The position numbers were made by a program, and so were the translations under genes. Positions 18,134 to 27,470 of a stretch of 62,213 nt of DNA are shown here, in pieces. Below the pieces are notes generated by a model. It saw only the letters and a program-made list of their open reading frames with translations, did not search any database and was not told the origin of the DNA. Position 1 is the first letter of the stretch; every line of letters begins with the position of its first letter. The stretch is from Actinomycetota bacterium (GTDB taxonomy: Bacteria > Actinomycetota > Actinomycetes > Mycobacteriales > Mycobacteriaceae). Where the stretch lies: the NCBI GenBank assembly GCA_018268465.1, contig JAFDWN010000014.1, positions 1 to 62,213 of the forward strand, read 5' to 3'.

Positions 18134-18207
18134 GCCCTCGTATCCCAACTGGCAGAGGAAACGGATTCAAAACCCGTCAAGTGTGAGTTCGAATCTCACC
18201 GAGGGCA
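18134..18207 (+). tRNA. tRNA-Leu (anticodon CAA), short variable arm
   Basis: GCCCTCG pairs with CGAGGGC to form the acceptor stem. The anticodon loop TTCAAAA gives CAA (Leu UUG) on a stem with an A-C mismatch at its top. The T-arm is GTGAG-TTCGAAT-CTCAC. The D-arm has the 3-bp stem and AACTGGCAGA loop typical of Leu tRNAs. The variable region is only five bases, unlike the long arm expected for Leu. ACC follows the acceptor stem in the genome, without the final A. Confidence 0.85.
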
Positions 18208-18538
18208 CCGAAACGTCGCCGTTACGGCCGCGTCAATCGGCGAAATCACCGCAATCGCCCGAGCCCCGACGACACGCCCGATGGCTGTCGGGAGTTGGGG
18301 GCCGGCCAGATTATCGACGGCCCGAATGGTGAGTAGCCCCCATTGGTGTGCTCCCCGGTACGCGGCAGCGGCCGGTCCCGGTCCACTGTCCCCGAAGGCC
18401 GATCGCAGTCCGCTCGCGTGATCTACAGTCCGCAGAGAACGCGGACACCACGAGTCGGCCGGGTTCGCAGTGACACGGTGCGCGAGTTGGCATCTCACCG
18501 ACGCCGCTGCAGGATCACTCCACGAGGGGGCGGGTGGC
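18208..18538. other. 331-bp region between tRNA-Leu and the OPT transporter
   Basis: No gene recognised. It holds a truncated copy of the dispersed 60-bp repeat (18271-18296) and presumably the OPT promoter. GGGGGCGGGTGGC just before 18539 serves as ribosome site. Confidence 0.5.
18271..18296 (+). repeat. truncated copy of the 60-bp repeat
   Basis: GACACGCC, four or five variable bases, then GCTGTCGGGAGTT: this matches the middle of copy A (11713-11772) in the same orientation, but both palindromic ends are gone. Confidence 0.55.
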
Positions 18539-20521
18539 ATGTCCGTTTCGACGTCTTCCACATCGGCATCGCCGGGCCTGCGGGAACTGACCGTCCGGGG
18601 CATCGTCCTCGGAGGCCTGATCACCCTGGTCTTCACCGCGGCCAATGTGTACCTGGGTCTCAAGGTCGGCCTCACATTCGCCACGGCCATCCCGGCGGCG
18701 GTGATCTCGATGGCGATCCTGCGCAATTTCGCCAATCACTCGATCATCGAGAACAACATCGTCCAGACGATCGCGTCGGCCGCCGGCACGCTGTCGGCGA
18801 TCATCTTCGTCATCCCGGGCCTGGTGATGGTCGGCTGGTGGTCGGGATTTCCGTACTGGATCACGGTGGCGGTGTGCGCCGTCGGCGGCACCCTCGGGGT
18901 GATGTACTCCATCCCGCTGCGCCGCGCTCTGGTCACCAAGTCGTCGCTGCCCTACCCCGAGGGTGTCGCGGCGGCCGAAGTGCTCAAAGTCGGCGAGACG
19001 TCCCGCGGTGTGGAGAGCAACCGCGCGGGGCTGCGGGTGATCACCCTGGGCGGGGTCGCCGCCGCGGCGTTCGCCCTGGTAGCCAAGCTCAAGGTGATCA
19101 GCGACGGCATCTCGACCGCATTCCGAGTCGGCGCCGGCGGCTCGATGTTCGGCGCGAGCCTGTCGCTGGCACTGATCGGCGTGGGACACCTCGTCGGTCT
19201 CACCGTCGGGATCGCCATGCTCGTCGGGCTGGTCATCTCCTATGGTGTGCTGCTGCCGATCCGCTCGTCCGGGCAGTTCGGCGCGGAACCGGTCGCCGAC
19301 GTCGTGTCCACGGTGTTCTCTTCGGAGGTCCGCCTCATCGGCGCCGGCGCCATCGCCGTCGCGGCGGTGTGGACGCTGGTGAAGATCCTGCGTCCCATCG
19401 CGCGGGGCATCGCCGAGGCGGCGGTTTCCGCCCGGTCGCGCCGTGCCGGCGTCGCGGTGGACGTCACCGAACGTGACATCCCCATCACGTACGTCGGGGC
19501 GACGGTCGTCGCCATGCTCATCCCCATCTGGCTGCTGCTGCGGGATTTCGTGCACGGCACCGTGATCGCCGGGCGCTCCGGGCCGATCATCGCGGTGACC
19601 ATCGTGTTCATCGTGCTCGTCGGCCTGGTCATCGCCGCCGTCTGCGGGTATATGGCCGGCCTCATCGGCTCGTCGAACAGTCCGATCTCCGGGGTCGGCA
19701 TTCTCGTCGTCATCATCGCGTCGGTGCTGGTCAAGATCGTGTTCGGGGAGAGTAACGACGCCGAATCCGCGGCCCTGATCGCTTACACCCTGTTCGCCGC
19801 GGCCATCGTGTTCGGCGTCGCGACCATCTCCAACGACAACCTGCAGGACCTCAAAACCGGTCAGCTGGTCGGCGCCACCCCGTGGAAACAGCAGGTGGCC
19901 CTGATCATCGGGGTGGCCTTCGGCTCGGTGGTCATCCCTCCGGTGCTCGGTCTGATGTACACCGCGTTCGGCTTCGCCGGTGCTCCCGGCGCGGGGCCCG
20001 ACGCGTTGTCCGCGCCGCAGGCGAGGCTGCTGTCCGATCTGGTCACCGGTGTCCTCGGCGGTTCGTTGAACTGGGCGCTGGTCGGTCTGGGCGCACTGAT
20101 CGGGGTAGCGGTGATCGTGGCGGACGAAGTGCTGGGTGCGACGACGCACCGGTTCCGGCTGCCCCCGCTGGCCGTCGGGATGGGGATGTACCTGCCCATG
20201 TCGCTGACGCTGGTGATCCCCATCGGTGCGGCGCTTGGGCTGCTGTACAACCGGTGGGCGGACCGCTCCGGCGGCGACGTAGAACAGAAGAAGCGGCTCG
20301 GTGTGCTGCTGGCCACCGGCCTCATCGTCGGCGAGAGTTTGTTCGGGGTGGTGTTCGCCGGGATCGTCGCGGCGACCGGCGACGACGGCGTACTCGCGAT
20401 CGTCGGTGACGGCTTCGACTCCATCGCCCAGATTCTCGGTGTCGTGCTGTTCGTCCTACTCGTCGGCTGGCTGTACCGGCGAACCCAGACAATGGCGCGA
20501 ACCGCGACCACTCAAGAGTGA
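18539..20521 (+). CDS. OPT-family oligopeptide/metal-chelate transporter
   Basis: A 660-aa member of the OPT superfamily, proton-coupled importers of oligopeptides or metal-siderophore chelates. About 15-16 hydrophobic segments are visible. Family marks are LRELTVRGIVLGGLITLVFTAANVYLGLKVGLTFATAIPAAVISMA at the start, SSLPYPEGVAAAEVLK in the first third and SNDNLQDLKTGQLVGATPWKQQVALIIGV in the second half. The ATG at 18539 lies behind a G-rich ribosome site. It is convergent with the SSF symporter gene, so no operon partner is evident and the substrate is unknown. Confidence 0.92.
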   Translation: MSVSTSSTSASPGLRELTVRGIVLGGLITLVFTAANVYLGLKVGLTFATAIPAAVISMAILRNFANHSIIENNIVQTIASAAGTLSAIIFVIPGLVMVGWWSGFPYWITVAVCAVGGTLGVMYSIPLRRALVTKSSLPYPEGVAAAEVLKVGETSRGVESNRAGLRVITLGGVAAAAFALVAKLKVISDGISTAFRVGAGGSMFGASLSLALIGVGHLVGLTVGIAMLVGLVISYGVLLPIRSSGQFGAEPVADVVSTVFSSEVRLIGAGAIAVAAVWTLVKILRPIARGIAEAAVSARSRRAGVAVDVTERDIPITYVGATVVAMLIPIWLLLRDFVHGTVIAGRSGPIIAVTIVFIVLVGLVIAAVCGYMAGLIGSSNSPISGVGILVVIIASVLVKIVFGESNDAESAALIAYTLFAAAIVFGVATISNDNLQDLKTGQLVGATPWKQQVALIIGVAFGSVVIPPVLGLMYTAFGFAGAPGAGPDALSAPQARLLSDLVTGVLGGSLNWALVGLGALIGVAVIVADEVLGATTHRFRLPPLAVGMGMYLPMSLTLVIPIGAALGLLYNRWADRSGGDVEQKKRLGVLLATGLIVGESLFGVVFAGIVAATGDDGVLAIVGDGFDSIAQILGVVLFVLLVGWLYRRTQTMARTATTQE

Positions 20522-20550
20522 TCGCGGTCACGAGGTCGGCGCCGGGCGCG

Positions 20551-21990
20551 TTATCCGGTGGGCACCGGTTCGGCTTCGCCGCGGCTGCGGCGATCCCATT
20601 CGGCCAGCACCTCCGGATCGGTCGGCTTGCTGGCCAGGCTGCCCACCACGAACACCACCAGACCGCTGATGAGGCCGAAGTAGATGGGCTCGTTGGCGTA
20701 GATGTCGCCGAGCGCTGCCATGGTGACCAGGGTGACGACCGTGCCGACCGCCATCGCGGCGATCGCGCCGACGTTGGTGCCGCGGCGCCAAAGCAGACCG
20801 CCGAGGATCGGCACCAGCAGGCCGCCGACCAGAATGTCGTAGGCCACCGTCAGGGCGGCGACCACGTCCTGCAACACACACGCGATGATCACCATCACAA
20901 TGCCGAAACCCGCCACGTAGAACCGGTTTCCGCGCACATGGTCGTGTTCGGACCCCGCCTCGATGTCGCGTTTGAGCAGGCGGGCCACGATGTCCTGGCT
21001 GAACACCGTCGCGGTGGCGATCAACGCGCCGCTCGACGTCGACATGACCGCGGCCAGCGCGGCGGCCAGCACGAAACCTGCCAGCACCGGGTGCAACTGG
21101 TTCTCGACGAGCTGCGCGAACGCGTCGTCGCGGGACTCCAGCGCCGGGAGGAGCACCTTGGCCGCCATCCCGATGACGGCGCCGGCGACCGCGTACAGCA
21201 GGCAGTACACGCCGGCGCCGGCGCCGGCCCATTTGGCCACCTGCGGGCTGCGGGCGGTGAACACCCGCTGCCAGATGTCCTGTCCGATGAGCAGACCGAA
21301 TGTGTAGATGACGAAGTAGGTCACGATGGTGCCGCCGCCGATCGTGGTGAGCGACGTGGCGTCGGCGGGCAGTTTCTCGGTCAGCCCGCCCCAGCCGCCG
21401 GCATGCACCACGGCGATGGGCAGCAGGATGAAGAAGATGCCGATGGTCTTGATGATGAACTGCACGAAGTCGGTCAGGGTGATGGCCCACATGCCGCCCA
21501 GGGTGGAGTAGATGATCACCACGCTGCCGCCGAGGATGATCGCCGGCACCTTGCCGATATCGAGCAGCGCGCCGAAGATCGTCGCGTAGGCGATGGTCGA
21601 CGTGACCGACAGCATGAGCGTGTAACCCCACATGACGAAGCCGGACAGCACGCTTGAGCCGGGGCCGTAGCGCAGCTCGAGCATCTGACTGACGGTGTAC
21701 ACCCGCAGGCGCTGGATGCGCCCGGCGAACAGCAGGCTCAGCGCCAGGATGCCCACACCGATGCTGATCACCAACCACATCCCGGAGATGCCGTACTGGT
21801 AGCCCAGGCCGACGCCGCCGATGGTGGAGGCGCCACCGAGCACGATGGCGGCCATGGTGCCCGAGTACAGCATCGGCCCGAGCCGTCGGCCCGCGACGAG
21901 GAAGTCCGACTGGGTGGTGGCCTTGCGTTTGCCCCAGAACCCGAAGGCGATCATGCCGAACAGGTAGAGGACGACGATCGCGATGTCCAT
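20551..21990 (-). CDS. sodium:solute symporter family (SSF) transporter
   Basis: A 479-aa SSF permease with about 13 membrane segments. Typical features are the N-terminal FWGKRKATTQSDFLVAGRRLGPMLYSGTMAAIVLGGASTIGGVGLGYQYGISGMW region and the GGMWAITLTDFVQF motif. The ATG follows AAGGAG at a suitable distance. Last gene of the operon ureohydrolase, TPP enzyme, symporter (33-bp gap), so it probably imports the substrate of that pathway, perhaps a guanidino compound or an amino acid; this is inference. Confidence 0.9.
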   Translation of the reverse strand: MDIAIVVLYLFGMIAFGFWGKRKATTQSDFLVAGRRLGPMLYSGTMAAIVLGGASTIGGVGLGYQYGISGMWLVISIGVGILALSLLFAGRIQRLRVYTVSQMLELRYGPGSSVLSGFVMWGYTLMLSVTSTIAYATIFGALLDIGKVPAIILGGSVVIIYSTLGGMWAITLTDFVQFIIKTIGIFFILLPIAVVHAGGWGGLTEKLPADATSLTTIGGGTIVTYFVIYTFGLLIGQDIWQRVFTARSPQVAKWAGAGAGVYCLLYAVAGAVIGMAAKVLLPALESRDDAFAQLVENQLHPVLAGFVLAAALAAVMSTSSGALIATATVFSQDIVARLLKRDIEAGSEHDHVRGNRFYVAGFGIVMVIIACVLQDVVAALTVAYDILVGGLLVPILGGLLWRRGTNVGAIAAMAVGTVVTLVTMAALGDIYANEPIYFGLISGLVVFVVGSLASKPTDPEVLAEWDRRSRGEAEPVPTG

Positions 21991-22023
21991 GTGTGTCGCT
22001 CCTTACGTGAAAGATGAAGTGGT

Positions 22024-23610
22024 TCAGCGAATGTCGAGGTGGATGACGGTCGGGCCGGCGGCGCCCAGCGCCTCGCCGACCAGTGCGGTCAGGTCGGCGG
22101 CGGAGGTGGTGCGCACCCCGCGTGCCCCCATCGCCGCGGCGAGCGCGGCCAGGTCTGGGGTGCGCAGGTCCACCCCGATCGGTGCGATGCCCCGGGCGGC
22201 TTCCTGGTCGCGGATCTCGCGGTAGCCGCCGTTGTCGACCACCACGACGGGCAGCGCGACGCACTGTTCGACGGCCGTCACCAATTCCTGCACCGAGAAC
22301 ATCAGCGCGCCGTCACCGAGCAGCACGGCCACCGGGACGCCGGGGCGGGCCAGCGCGGCGCCCAGGCCGGCGGGCAGCCCGTAGCCGAGGGTCGCGAATC
22401 CCGGCGTGTAGCAGAACCGCCGCGGCGCGGGCACGTCGAAGAAGTGCACCGAACCGAAGTAGGTGACCTGAGAGCTGTCGCCGGCGAGGATGGCGTCGGC
22501 GGGCAGCGCCGCGCGCAGGGCGGCATTGATCTCCGCGTACGGACCCGCGTCGGCCATCGCCTCGGTGCGGCACGCCGCGCGCACCTCGGCGGCCCGCTCC
22601 TCCCCCTGACCCGCCACGACCCCGGCGGACAGCGCCGCCAGCAGGGCCGAGGCCGTCGCGCCGGCGTCGCCGAGCAGGACCAGGTCGGCCGGGCAGTTCT
22701 TGTTCAGCTGCCCAGGGTCGATGTCGCAGCGGATGACGACCCGACCGCGGATGGCCCCGCCCCACAGATCGGAGTCACCCAGCTCGCTGCCGATGACCAG
22801 CAGCGCGTCGCTGTCGGCCGCCGCCTGTTGCAACGCGCGCAGCCGGATCGCCGCACCCACGGACAGTGGGTGGGACTCGTCGACCACGCCCTTACCGTTG
22901 ACCGTGGTGGCGACGGGCGCGCCGAGCGCGACGGCCAGCGCCGTCACCGGGGTCTGCGCGTCCACCGCACCGCCGCCGGCGATGATCATCGGGCGCTGCG
23001 CGGCCGACAACACCTGGGCGGCGCGCCGCACCGCCTCGGGATCGGCGGGCGGCGCGGTGACCGCCGGGCGGACGGCTACCTTGCCCATCCAGGGCTGTTC
23101 GAGGATGTCGATCGGGATCTCGACATGCGCCGGGCGGGGGCGCCGGCCCCGGAAATCGGCGAACGCCTCCGCGACGGCATCCGCCGCCTCGTCGGCGCTG
23201 CGCACCCGGCGGCTGCGGCCGCCGATCAGTTCGGCCATGGCTCCGCTGGCGTTGCGGATCTCGTGCAGCTGGCCCAGATCCCGGCCCTCGCTGCCGGTCG
23301 GCATACCCGTCGAGAGCACCAGCAGTGGTTGGGATTCGGCGTAGGCGGTTGCCGCGGCGGTGAGGGCATTCGTCAGCGCCGGACCGCTGGTGGTGACCAT
23401 CACGCCGGGCTTGGCGCCCACCCGCGCGTAGGCCTCCGCCGCGTAGCCGGCGCCCTGCTCGTGGCGGGTGGTGACGGCGCGGATCCCGGCGGCCGGCAGA
23501 TGACGATAGATCTCCAGGTTGTGGGTACCCGGGATGCCGAAGACGGTGTCGACGCCGTGTGCGGCCAGGGTCTCGACGACGGCGGCCCCGCCGTTGCGAT
23601 GGTCACTCAT
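22024..23610 (-). CDS. thiamine-diphosphate-dependent enzyme (acetolactate synthase / 2-keto acid decarboxylase family)
   Basis: A 528-aa ThDP enzyme with the usual three domains. The PYR domain has the catalytic Glu in [18 protein letters not shown] (about residue 49). The middle domain follows, and the PP domain has the GDG...N motif [12 protein letters not shown]...[12 protein letters not shown]. The start at 23610 (MSDHRNGG) overlaps the ureohydrolase stop by 8 bp. No small ALS subunit is nearby, which argues against a biosynthetic acetolactate synthase. Next to a ureohydrolase, a 2-ketoarginine decarboxylase (AruI-like) role is plausible but unproven. Confidence 0.85.
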   Translation of the reverse strand: MSDHRNGGAAVVETLAAHGVDTVFGIPGTHNLEIYRHLPAAGIRAVTTRHEQGAGYAAEAYARVGAKPGVMVTTSGPALTNALTAAATAYAESQPLLVLSTGMPTGSEGRDLGQLHEIRNASGAMAELIGGRSRRVRSADEAADAVAEAFADFRGRRPRPAHVEIPIDILEQPWMGKVAVRPAVTAPPADPEAVRRAAQVLSAAQRPMIIAGGGAVDAQTPVTALAVALGAPVATTVNGKGVVDESHPLSVGAAIRLRALQQAAADSDALLVIGSELGDSDLWGGAIRGRVVIRCDIDPGQLNKNCPADLVLLGDAGATASALLAALSAGVVAGQGEERAAEVRAACRTEAMADAGPYAEINAALRAALPADAILAGDSSQVTYFGSVHFFDVPAPRRFCYTPGFATLGYGLPAGLGAALARPGVPVAVLLGDGALMFSVQELVTAVEQCVALPVVVVDNGGYREIRDQEAARGIAPIGVDLRTPDLAALAAAMGARGVRTTSAADLTALVGEALGAAGPTVIHLDIR

Positions 23611-24553
23611 GGCCGAGCCCCAGCACGGACACCAATTCGTAGGCGACGTGGGCGGCGGCGATGCCGGTGATCTCGGCATGGTCGTAGGCCGGTGCGACCT
23701 CGACGATGTCGGCGCCGACGACGTTCAGCCCGGCCAGGCCGCGCAGGCAGTGCAGCAGTTCACGGCTGGTCATGCCGCCGGCTTCGGGGGTGCCGGTGCC
23801 GGGCGCGTGGGCGGGGTCGAGGACGTCGATGTCCACCGACACGTATACCGGTGCCTCCCCCAGCCGGGCCCGCATCCGCTCGATGACGGCGCCGAGCCCG
23901 TCGAGTTGGAAGTCGTCGGAGCCGATGACCTGGAATCCGAGCACCTTGTCGTCGGACAGATCCGTCGACGAGTACAGCGGCCCGCGGATGCCCACGTGCA
24001 GGCAGTGCTCGGGATCGAGGAGGCCTTCCTCGCTGGCCCGCCGGAACGGGGTGCCGTGGGTGAACGGCGCGCCGAAGTAGGTGTCCCAGGTGTCGAGATG
24101 CGCGTCGAAATGCAGGACGGCGATGGGTCCGTGGTCGCGGTGCACGGAGCGCAGCAGCGGCAGCGCGACGGTGTGGTCGCCCCCCAGTGTGATGAGCTTC
24201 GTACCGCCTTCCCGCAGGTCGTTCGCGGCATGTTCGATCGTGGTGATCGCCTCCGCGATGTCGAACGGGTTGACGGCGATGTCACCGGCGTCGGCCACCT
24301 GCTGGACCGCGAACGGTTCGACGTCCAGACGCGGGTGGTACGGCCGTAGCAGCTTCGACGAGGCCCGGATGTGCGCGGGGCCGAAGCGCGCCCCGGGGCG
24401 GTAGGACACCCCCGAATCGAACGGGATACCGACCACGGCGACGTCGGCATGCGGAACCTCGTCGGTGCGGGGCAGGCGGGCGAAGGTGGCGGGGCCCGCG
24501 TAGCGCGGCACCCGGGTGGCGTCGACCGGTCCGATCAGTGGATTGTTCGTCAT
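23603..24553 (-). CDS. ureohydrolase (agmatinase / guanidinobutyrase family)
   Basis: A 316-aa arginase-fold enzyme that splits urea from a guanidino compound. All metal ligands are present: H127 in GGDHT, D150, H152 and D154 in HFDAHLD, and D241 and D243 in [22 protein letters not shown]. Length and motifs fit SpeB/GbuA-type enzymes; the substrate (agmatine, 4-guanidinobutyrate or another) cannot be fixed from sequence. The ATG at 24553 begins the conserved region; longer in-frame starts run into the divergent pucR promoter. First gene of the operon with the ThDP enzyme and SSF symporter, facing a PucR regulator. Confidence 0.9.
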   Translation of the reverse strand: MTNNPLIGPVDATRVPRYAGPATFARLPRTDEVPHADVAVVGIPFDSGVSYRPGARFGPAHIRASSKLLRPYHPRLDVEPFAVQQVADAGDIAVNPFDIAEAITTIEHAANDLREGGTKLITLGGDHTVALPLLRSVHRDHGPIAVLHFDAHLDTWDTYFGAPFTHGTPFRRASEEGLLDPEHCLHVGIRGPLYSSTDLSDDKVLGFQVIGSDDFQLDGLGAVIERMRARLGEAPVYVSVDIDVLDPAHAPGTGTPEAGGMTSRELLHCLRGLAGLNVVGADIVEVAPAYDHAEITGIAAAHVAYELVSVLGLGHE

Positions 24554-24592
24554 ATCACTGACGATTCCGCATCGGGTCGCCGATCGACATGG

Positions 24593-24605
24593 TTCGAATG
24601 TCGAA
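24593..24605. promoter_or_regulatory. palindrome in the divergent promoter region (candidate PucR operator)
   Basis: TTCGAATGTCGAA is a perfect 5-bp inverted repeat with a 3-base spacer, centred in the 94-bp region between the ureohydrolase and pucR starts. Operator role is inferred from position. Confidence 0.4.
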
Positions 24606-24635
24606 ATCGGCAGTGACCAGATGGACGCCGTGTCC

Positions 24636-24641
24636 AATACT
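24636..24641 (+). promoter_or_regulatory. -10 box of leaderless pucR
   Basis: AATACT ends seven bases before the ATG at 24648. This selects that ATG over the in-frame ATG at 24621. Confidence 0.45.
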
Positions 24642-24647
24642 GTGAGG

Positions 24648-26147
24648 ATGCCCACCGTCGAGGAACTACTGGCCGATGAACCCCTCGGGCTGACGCTGGT
24701 GGCCGGGCATGCGGGAGCCGGTCGCGAGATCGAGGCCGCGGCCGTATCCGAGCTGAGGCATCCCGGTTCGTGGCTGCAGGGCGGCGAGCTGCTGCTGACC
24801 ATCGGTCTGCTGATGCCCGCCACCGTCGAGGGCTGCCGAACCTACCTGGCCGAACTGGACGCCGTCGGTGTGCGAGCGCTCGGACTGGGCCTGGGCACCG
24901 ACCTGCCCCACCAGAGCGCACCCGACCGGTTGATCACCGCTGCCGACGAGATCGGTATGCCACTGCTGACGGTGCCCGACCCGGTTCCGTTCATCGCGGT
25001 CACCAAGGCGGTGTTCGCCCACCGGGCACGCGCCGAACGGCGCGACCTCGAATGGGCGCTGCAGGCGCAGCGCACGCTCACCGCCGCCGCAGTGACACCC
25101 GGCGGCCTGCACGGCATCCTGGCCGCGCACCGGGCGGCGACCGGCCGGACCGGCGTCGTCGTCGACCTCCTCGGCCGCATCCTCGCCGAAACCGATCCCG
25201 CCGGCCAGTCGCTCGTGACGCGGCTGGCCGGGCTGCTGGACTCCGTACGCCACGACGGCCTGAACGCCGCCGGTGTGGACATCGGCGAGGGCCGGCGCCG
25301 CGAATTGCACCCGCTGGGTGCACGCCGGTTGCGCGCCTGGCTGTTGATCGACGGACCCGAGGAACTGCCCGCGGCCCATCGTCTCTCCGGCGACCTGGTG
25401 TCGCTGCTGTCGCTGGAGCTGGAACGCCGCCATGGGCTCACGGCGACGCAACGCCGCGGACGGGCGCAGGTGATGGACCGGCTGGCCCGTGGCACCGTGG
25501 AGGACGTCGTCGCCGCCCGGTGGCTGGCGTCGGCGGGGCTGCCCGACGCGGACCTGCGTGCCGCCGCGATCGCCGCACCCGACGACGCCGAAGACGTCGC
25601 GGCGGATCTCCTCACCACGCTGCCCGACGCGCTCGTCCGCACCGCCGACGACCTGGTGGAACTCGCCGTGCCGCCGGACACCGACCTGCCCGGAGTGCTG
25701 AATACCCTGGCCGGTGACCGCCCCGCCGGGATGGGCATCGCCGTGCGGCCGGGGGCGCTGGTGGTGTCGCTGCGGCAGGCTCGTTCGGCCCTGCCCGAGA
25801 GCCGGGTCCGGGGCAGGCACGTGCACGCCGAGGAGATCGCCAGCAGCCGACTGTTACTCACCGCCGTCGGTCCGCACGCTCTGCAGGCGTTCGCCGATGC
25901 GGTGCTCGGACCGATCGACGCGTCCGGCCGCTCGGCCGACCTGTTGCGCGGGTTGGTCGCCTACCTGGAGTTCAACGGGCAGTGGGCGGCGGCCGCGGCG
26001 GCCCTGGACGTGCACCGGCATACGATGCGCAACCGCATCGAGACGGTCGAGCGGCTCACCGGACGGCGGCTGGATTCCGCGCAGGACCGCCACGAGTTGT
26101 GGCTGGCGCTGCGGGCCAGGGACGCCGCCCGAATGTCGGCCGGGTGA
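24648..26147 (+). CDS. PucR-family transcriptional regulator
   Basis: A 499-aa PucR-type activator. The N-terminal PucR ligand-sensing domain ([39 protein letters not shown]) is followed by a GGDEF-like middle region. The C-terminal helix-turn-helix (HTH_30) reads [39 protein letters not shown]. Such regulators often control purine, amino acid or polyamine catabolism genes next to them. It is transcribed divergently from the ureohydrolase operon and is therefore its likely regulator. Confidence 0.9.
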   Translation: MPTVEELLADEPLGLTLVAGHAGAGREIEAAAVSELRHPGSWLQGGELLLTIGLLMPATVEGCRTYLAELDAVGVRALGLGLGTDLPHQSAPDRLITAADEIGMPLLTVPDPVPFIAVTKAVFAHRARAERRDLEWALQAQRTLTAAAVTPGGLHGILAAHRAATGRTGVVVDLLGRILAETDPAGQSLVTRLAGLLDSVRHDGLNAAGVDIGEGRRRELHPLGARRLRAWLLIDGPEELPAAHRLSGDLVSLLSLELERRHGLTATQRRGRAQVMDRLARGTVEDVVAARWLASAGLPDADLRAAAIAAPDDAEDVAADLLTTLPDALVRTADDLVELAVPPDTDLPGVLNTLAGDRPAGMGIAVRPGALVVSLRQARSALPESRVRGRHVHAEEIASSRLLLTAVGPHALQAFADAVLGPIDASGRSADLLRGLVAYLEFNGQWAAAAAALDVHRHTMRNRIETVERLTGRRLDSAQDRHELWLALRARDAARMSAG

Positions 26148-26161
26148 GCCCGGCGCGGCGA

Positions 26162-26167
26162 TACGCT
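26162..26167 (+). promoter_or_regulatory. -10 box of leaderless adenylyl cyclase gene
   Basis: TACGCT ends seven bases before the ATG at 26174, 15 bases after the pucR stop codon. The cyclase therefore seems to have its own promoter. Confidence 0.5.
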
Positions 26168-26173
26168 TCTGCG

Positions 26174-27433
26174 ATGGCGGTCAGCGGACTTATGCGCCCT
26201 GTCTGTGTGCCCGAGGTGACGCTCGAGAGCCGTGCCGCGGCACAGACCCTGCATCATCATGCGGGGGGCACCGCCAGCCGCCTGCGGGCTCTGATCATCG
26301 CAGCCGGGATCGCCGCCGTCGTCTCGGCGGGATTCGGCGTGTTCCAGCTGACGCTGGGCGGGCACATGTGGCCGCTGGGCCTGGTGAACATCGGGTGCGC
26401 GGCAGTATTTCTGCTGATCCCCCGCCTGTGCCGGTTCGGTGACCTGGCCGCACCACTGACGTTCTTCACGGTCGCCTACGTCTCGGTCTCGTTCATCTGC
26501 TACTCGGTCGGCACCGGCTCGGGACTGCAGTTCTACTTCCTGGTATCGGCGTCACTGGTCGTGCTGGTGCTGGGGATCGAACGCCTCGTGCTGGCGTCCG
26601 TGGTGGTGGCGTTCGGCGTGGCGGCCACCATCGCCCTGGAATTGTTCGTGCCCCATGACCGGGGCCTGGGCCCGCCGTGGACGCTGACCGTCGGCTTCAT
26701 CACGTCGGCGGTGTCGGCGGCGGTGATGATCTTCGCGACCGTCTGGTACACGCTGCGCGAGATGACCCGGGCCGAACAGGCGCGGGCGGAGGAGTACCGG
26801 CGGTCGGAGAAACTGCTGGCCAACATCCTGCCTGCGACCATCGCCCAACGGCTCAAGGATCCGCAGCGCAGCATCATCGCCGACAAGTACGACGACGCCT
26901 CGATCCTGTTCGCCGACATCGCCGGCTACACCAAGCGGGCCAGCGACACCGCGCCGGGCGACCTGGTGCGTTTCCTGGACCGGTTGTACACCGATCTTGA
27001 CGCGCTGGTCGACCGCCACGGCCTCGAGAAGATCAAGACCAGCGGCGATTCCTACATGGTGGTCAGCGGCGTACCCCGGCCCCGGCCCGACCATGTGGAG
27101 GCACTTGCATGCCTGGCGCTGGATATGGCGGCCGCCGTCGCCGGCCTGACGGACCCCAAGGGCAGGGCCGTTCCGCTGCGGATCGGGCTCGGCGCCGGGC
27201 CGGTGGTCGCCGGAGTCGTCGGCGCCCGCAAGTTCTTCTACGACGTGTGGGGTGACGCGGTGAACGTCGCATCCCGGATGGAGACCACCGACGTCGAAGG
27301 CCGGATCCAGGTGCCGCAGAACGTCTACGACCGCATCAAGGACGAATTCGTGCTCGAGGAGCGCGGCGATGTCGACGTCAAGGGTAAGGGTCTGATCCAT
27401 ACGTGGTACCTCGTTGGCCGGCGGGGGCGATGA
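26174..27433 (+). CDS. cya: class III adenylyl cyclase, six-helix membrane type (Rv1625c-like)
   Basis: Makes cAMP from ATP. A six-segment membrane anchor (residues ~35-195) leads through a helical linker into a catalytic domain (~240-415). Metal ligands D248 (FADIAGY) and D292 (GDSYM), adenine-specifying K288 and D357 (FYDVWGD), and transition-state N364 and R368 (NVASR) are all present. They line up with the described M. tuberculosis Rv1625c residues at a constant offset of eight. That enzyme is a homodimeric relative of mammalian membrane cyclases. At 419 aa it is slightly shorter than Rv1625c (443 aa). Confidence 0.94.
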   Translation: MAVSGLMRPVCVPEVTLESRAAAQTLHHHAGGTASRLRALIIAAGIAAVVSAGFGVFQLTLGGHMWPLGLVNIGCAAVFLLIPRLCRFGDLAAPLTFFTVAYVSVSFICYSVGTGSGLQFYFLVSASLVVLVLGIERLVLASVVVAFGVAATIALELFVPHDRGLGPPWTLTVGFITSAVSAAVMIFATVWYTLREMTRAEQARAEEYRRSEKLLANILPATIAQRLKDPQRSIIADKYDDASILFADIAGYTKRASDTAPGDLVRFLDRLYTDLDALVDRHGLEKIKTSGDSYMVVSGVPRPRPDHVEALACLALDMAAAVAGLTDPKGRAVPLRIGLGAGPVVAGVVGARKFFYDVWGDAVNVASRMETTDVEGRIQVPQNVYDRIKDEFVLEERGDVDVKGKGLIHTWYLVGRRGR

Positions 27434-27468
27434 GCGCTTGCGCGAAGAGCATCAACGGCGATGAGCGC
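27426..27468. repeat. 12-bp direct repeat at convergent gene ends
   Basis: GGCGATGAGCGC occurs at 27426-27437 (containing the cyclase stop codon) and again at 27457-27468, just before the stop of the opposite gene. With GCGCTTGCGC between them it may form a weak bidirectional terminator. Confidence 0.4.
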
Positions 27469-27470
27469 CC

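Noticed and set aside
18515-20149. Long minus-strand frame (544 codons) opposite the OPT transporter
   Set aside because: Composition of Asp/Arg/Gly/His repeats is typical of the complement of a membrane-protein gene; no motif.
22039-23670. Long plus-strand frame (543 codons) opposite the ThDP enzyme
   Set aside because: Low-complexity Arg/Gly/His composition, no start signal, fully antisense to a well-supported enzyme.
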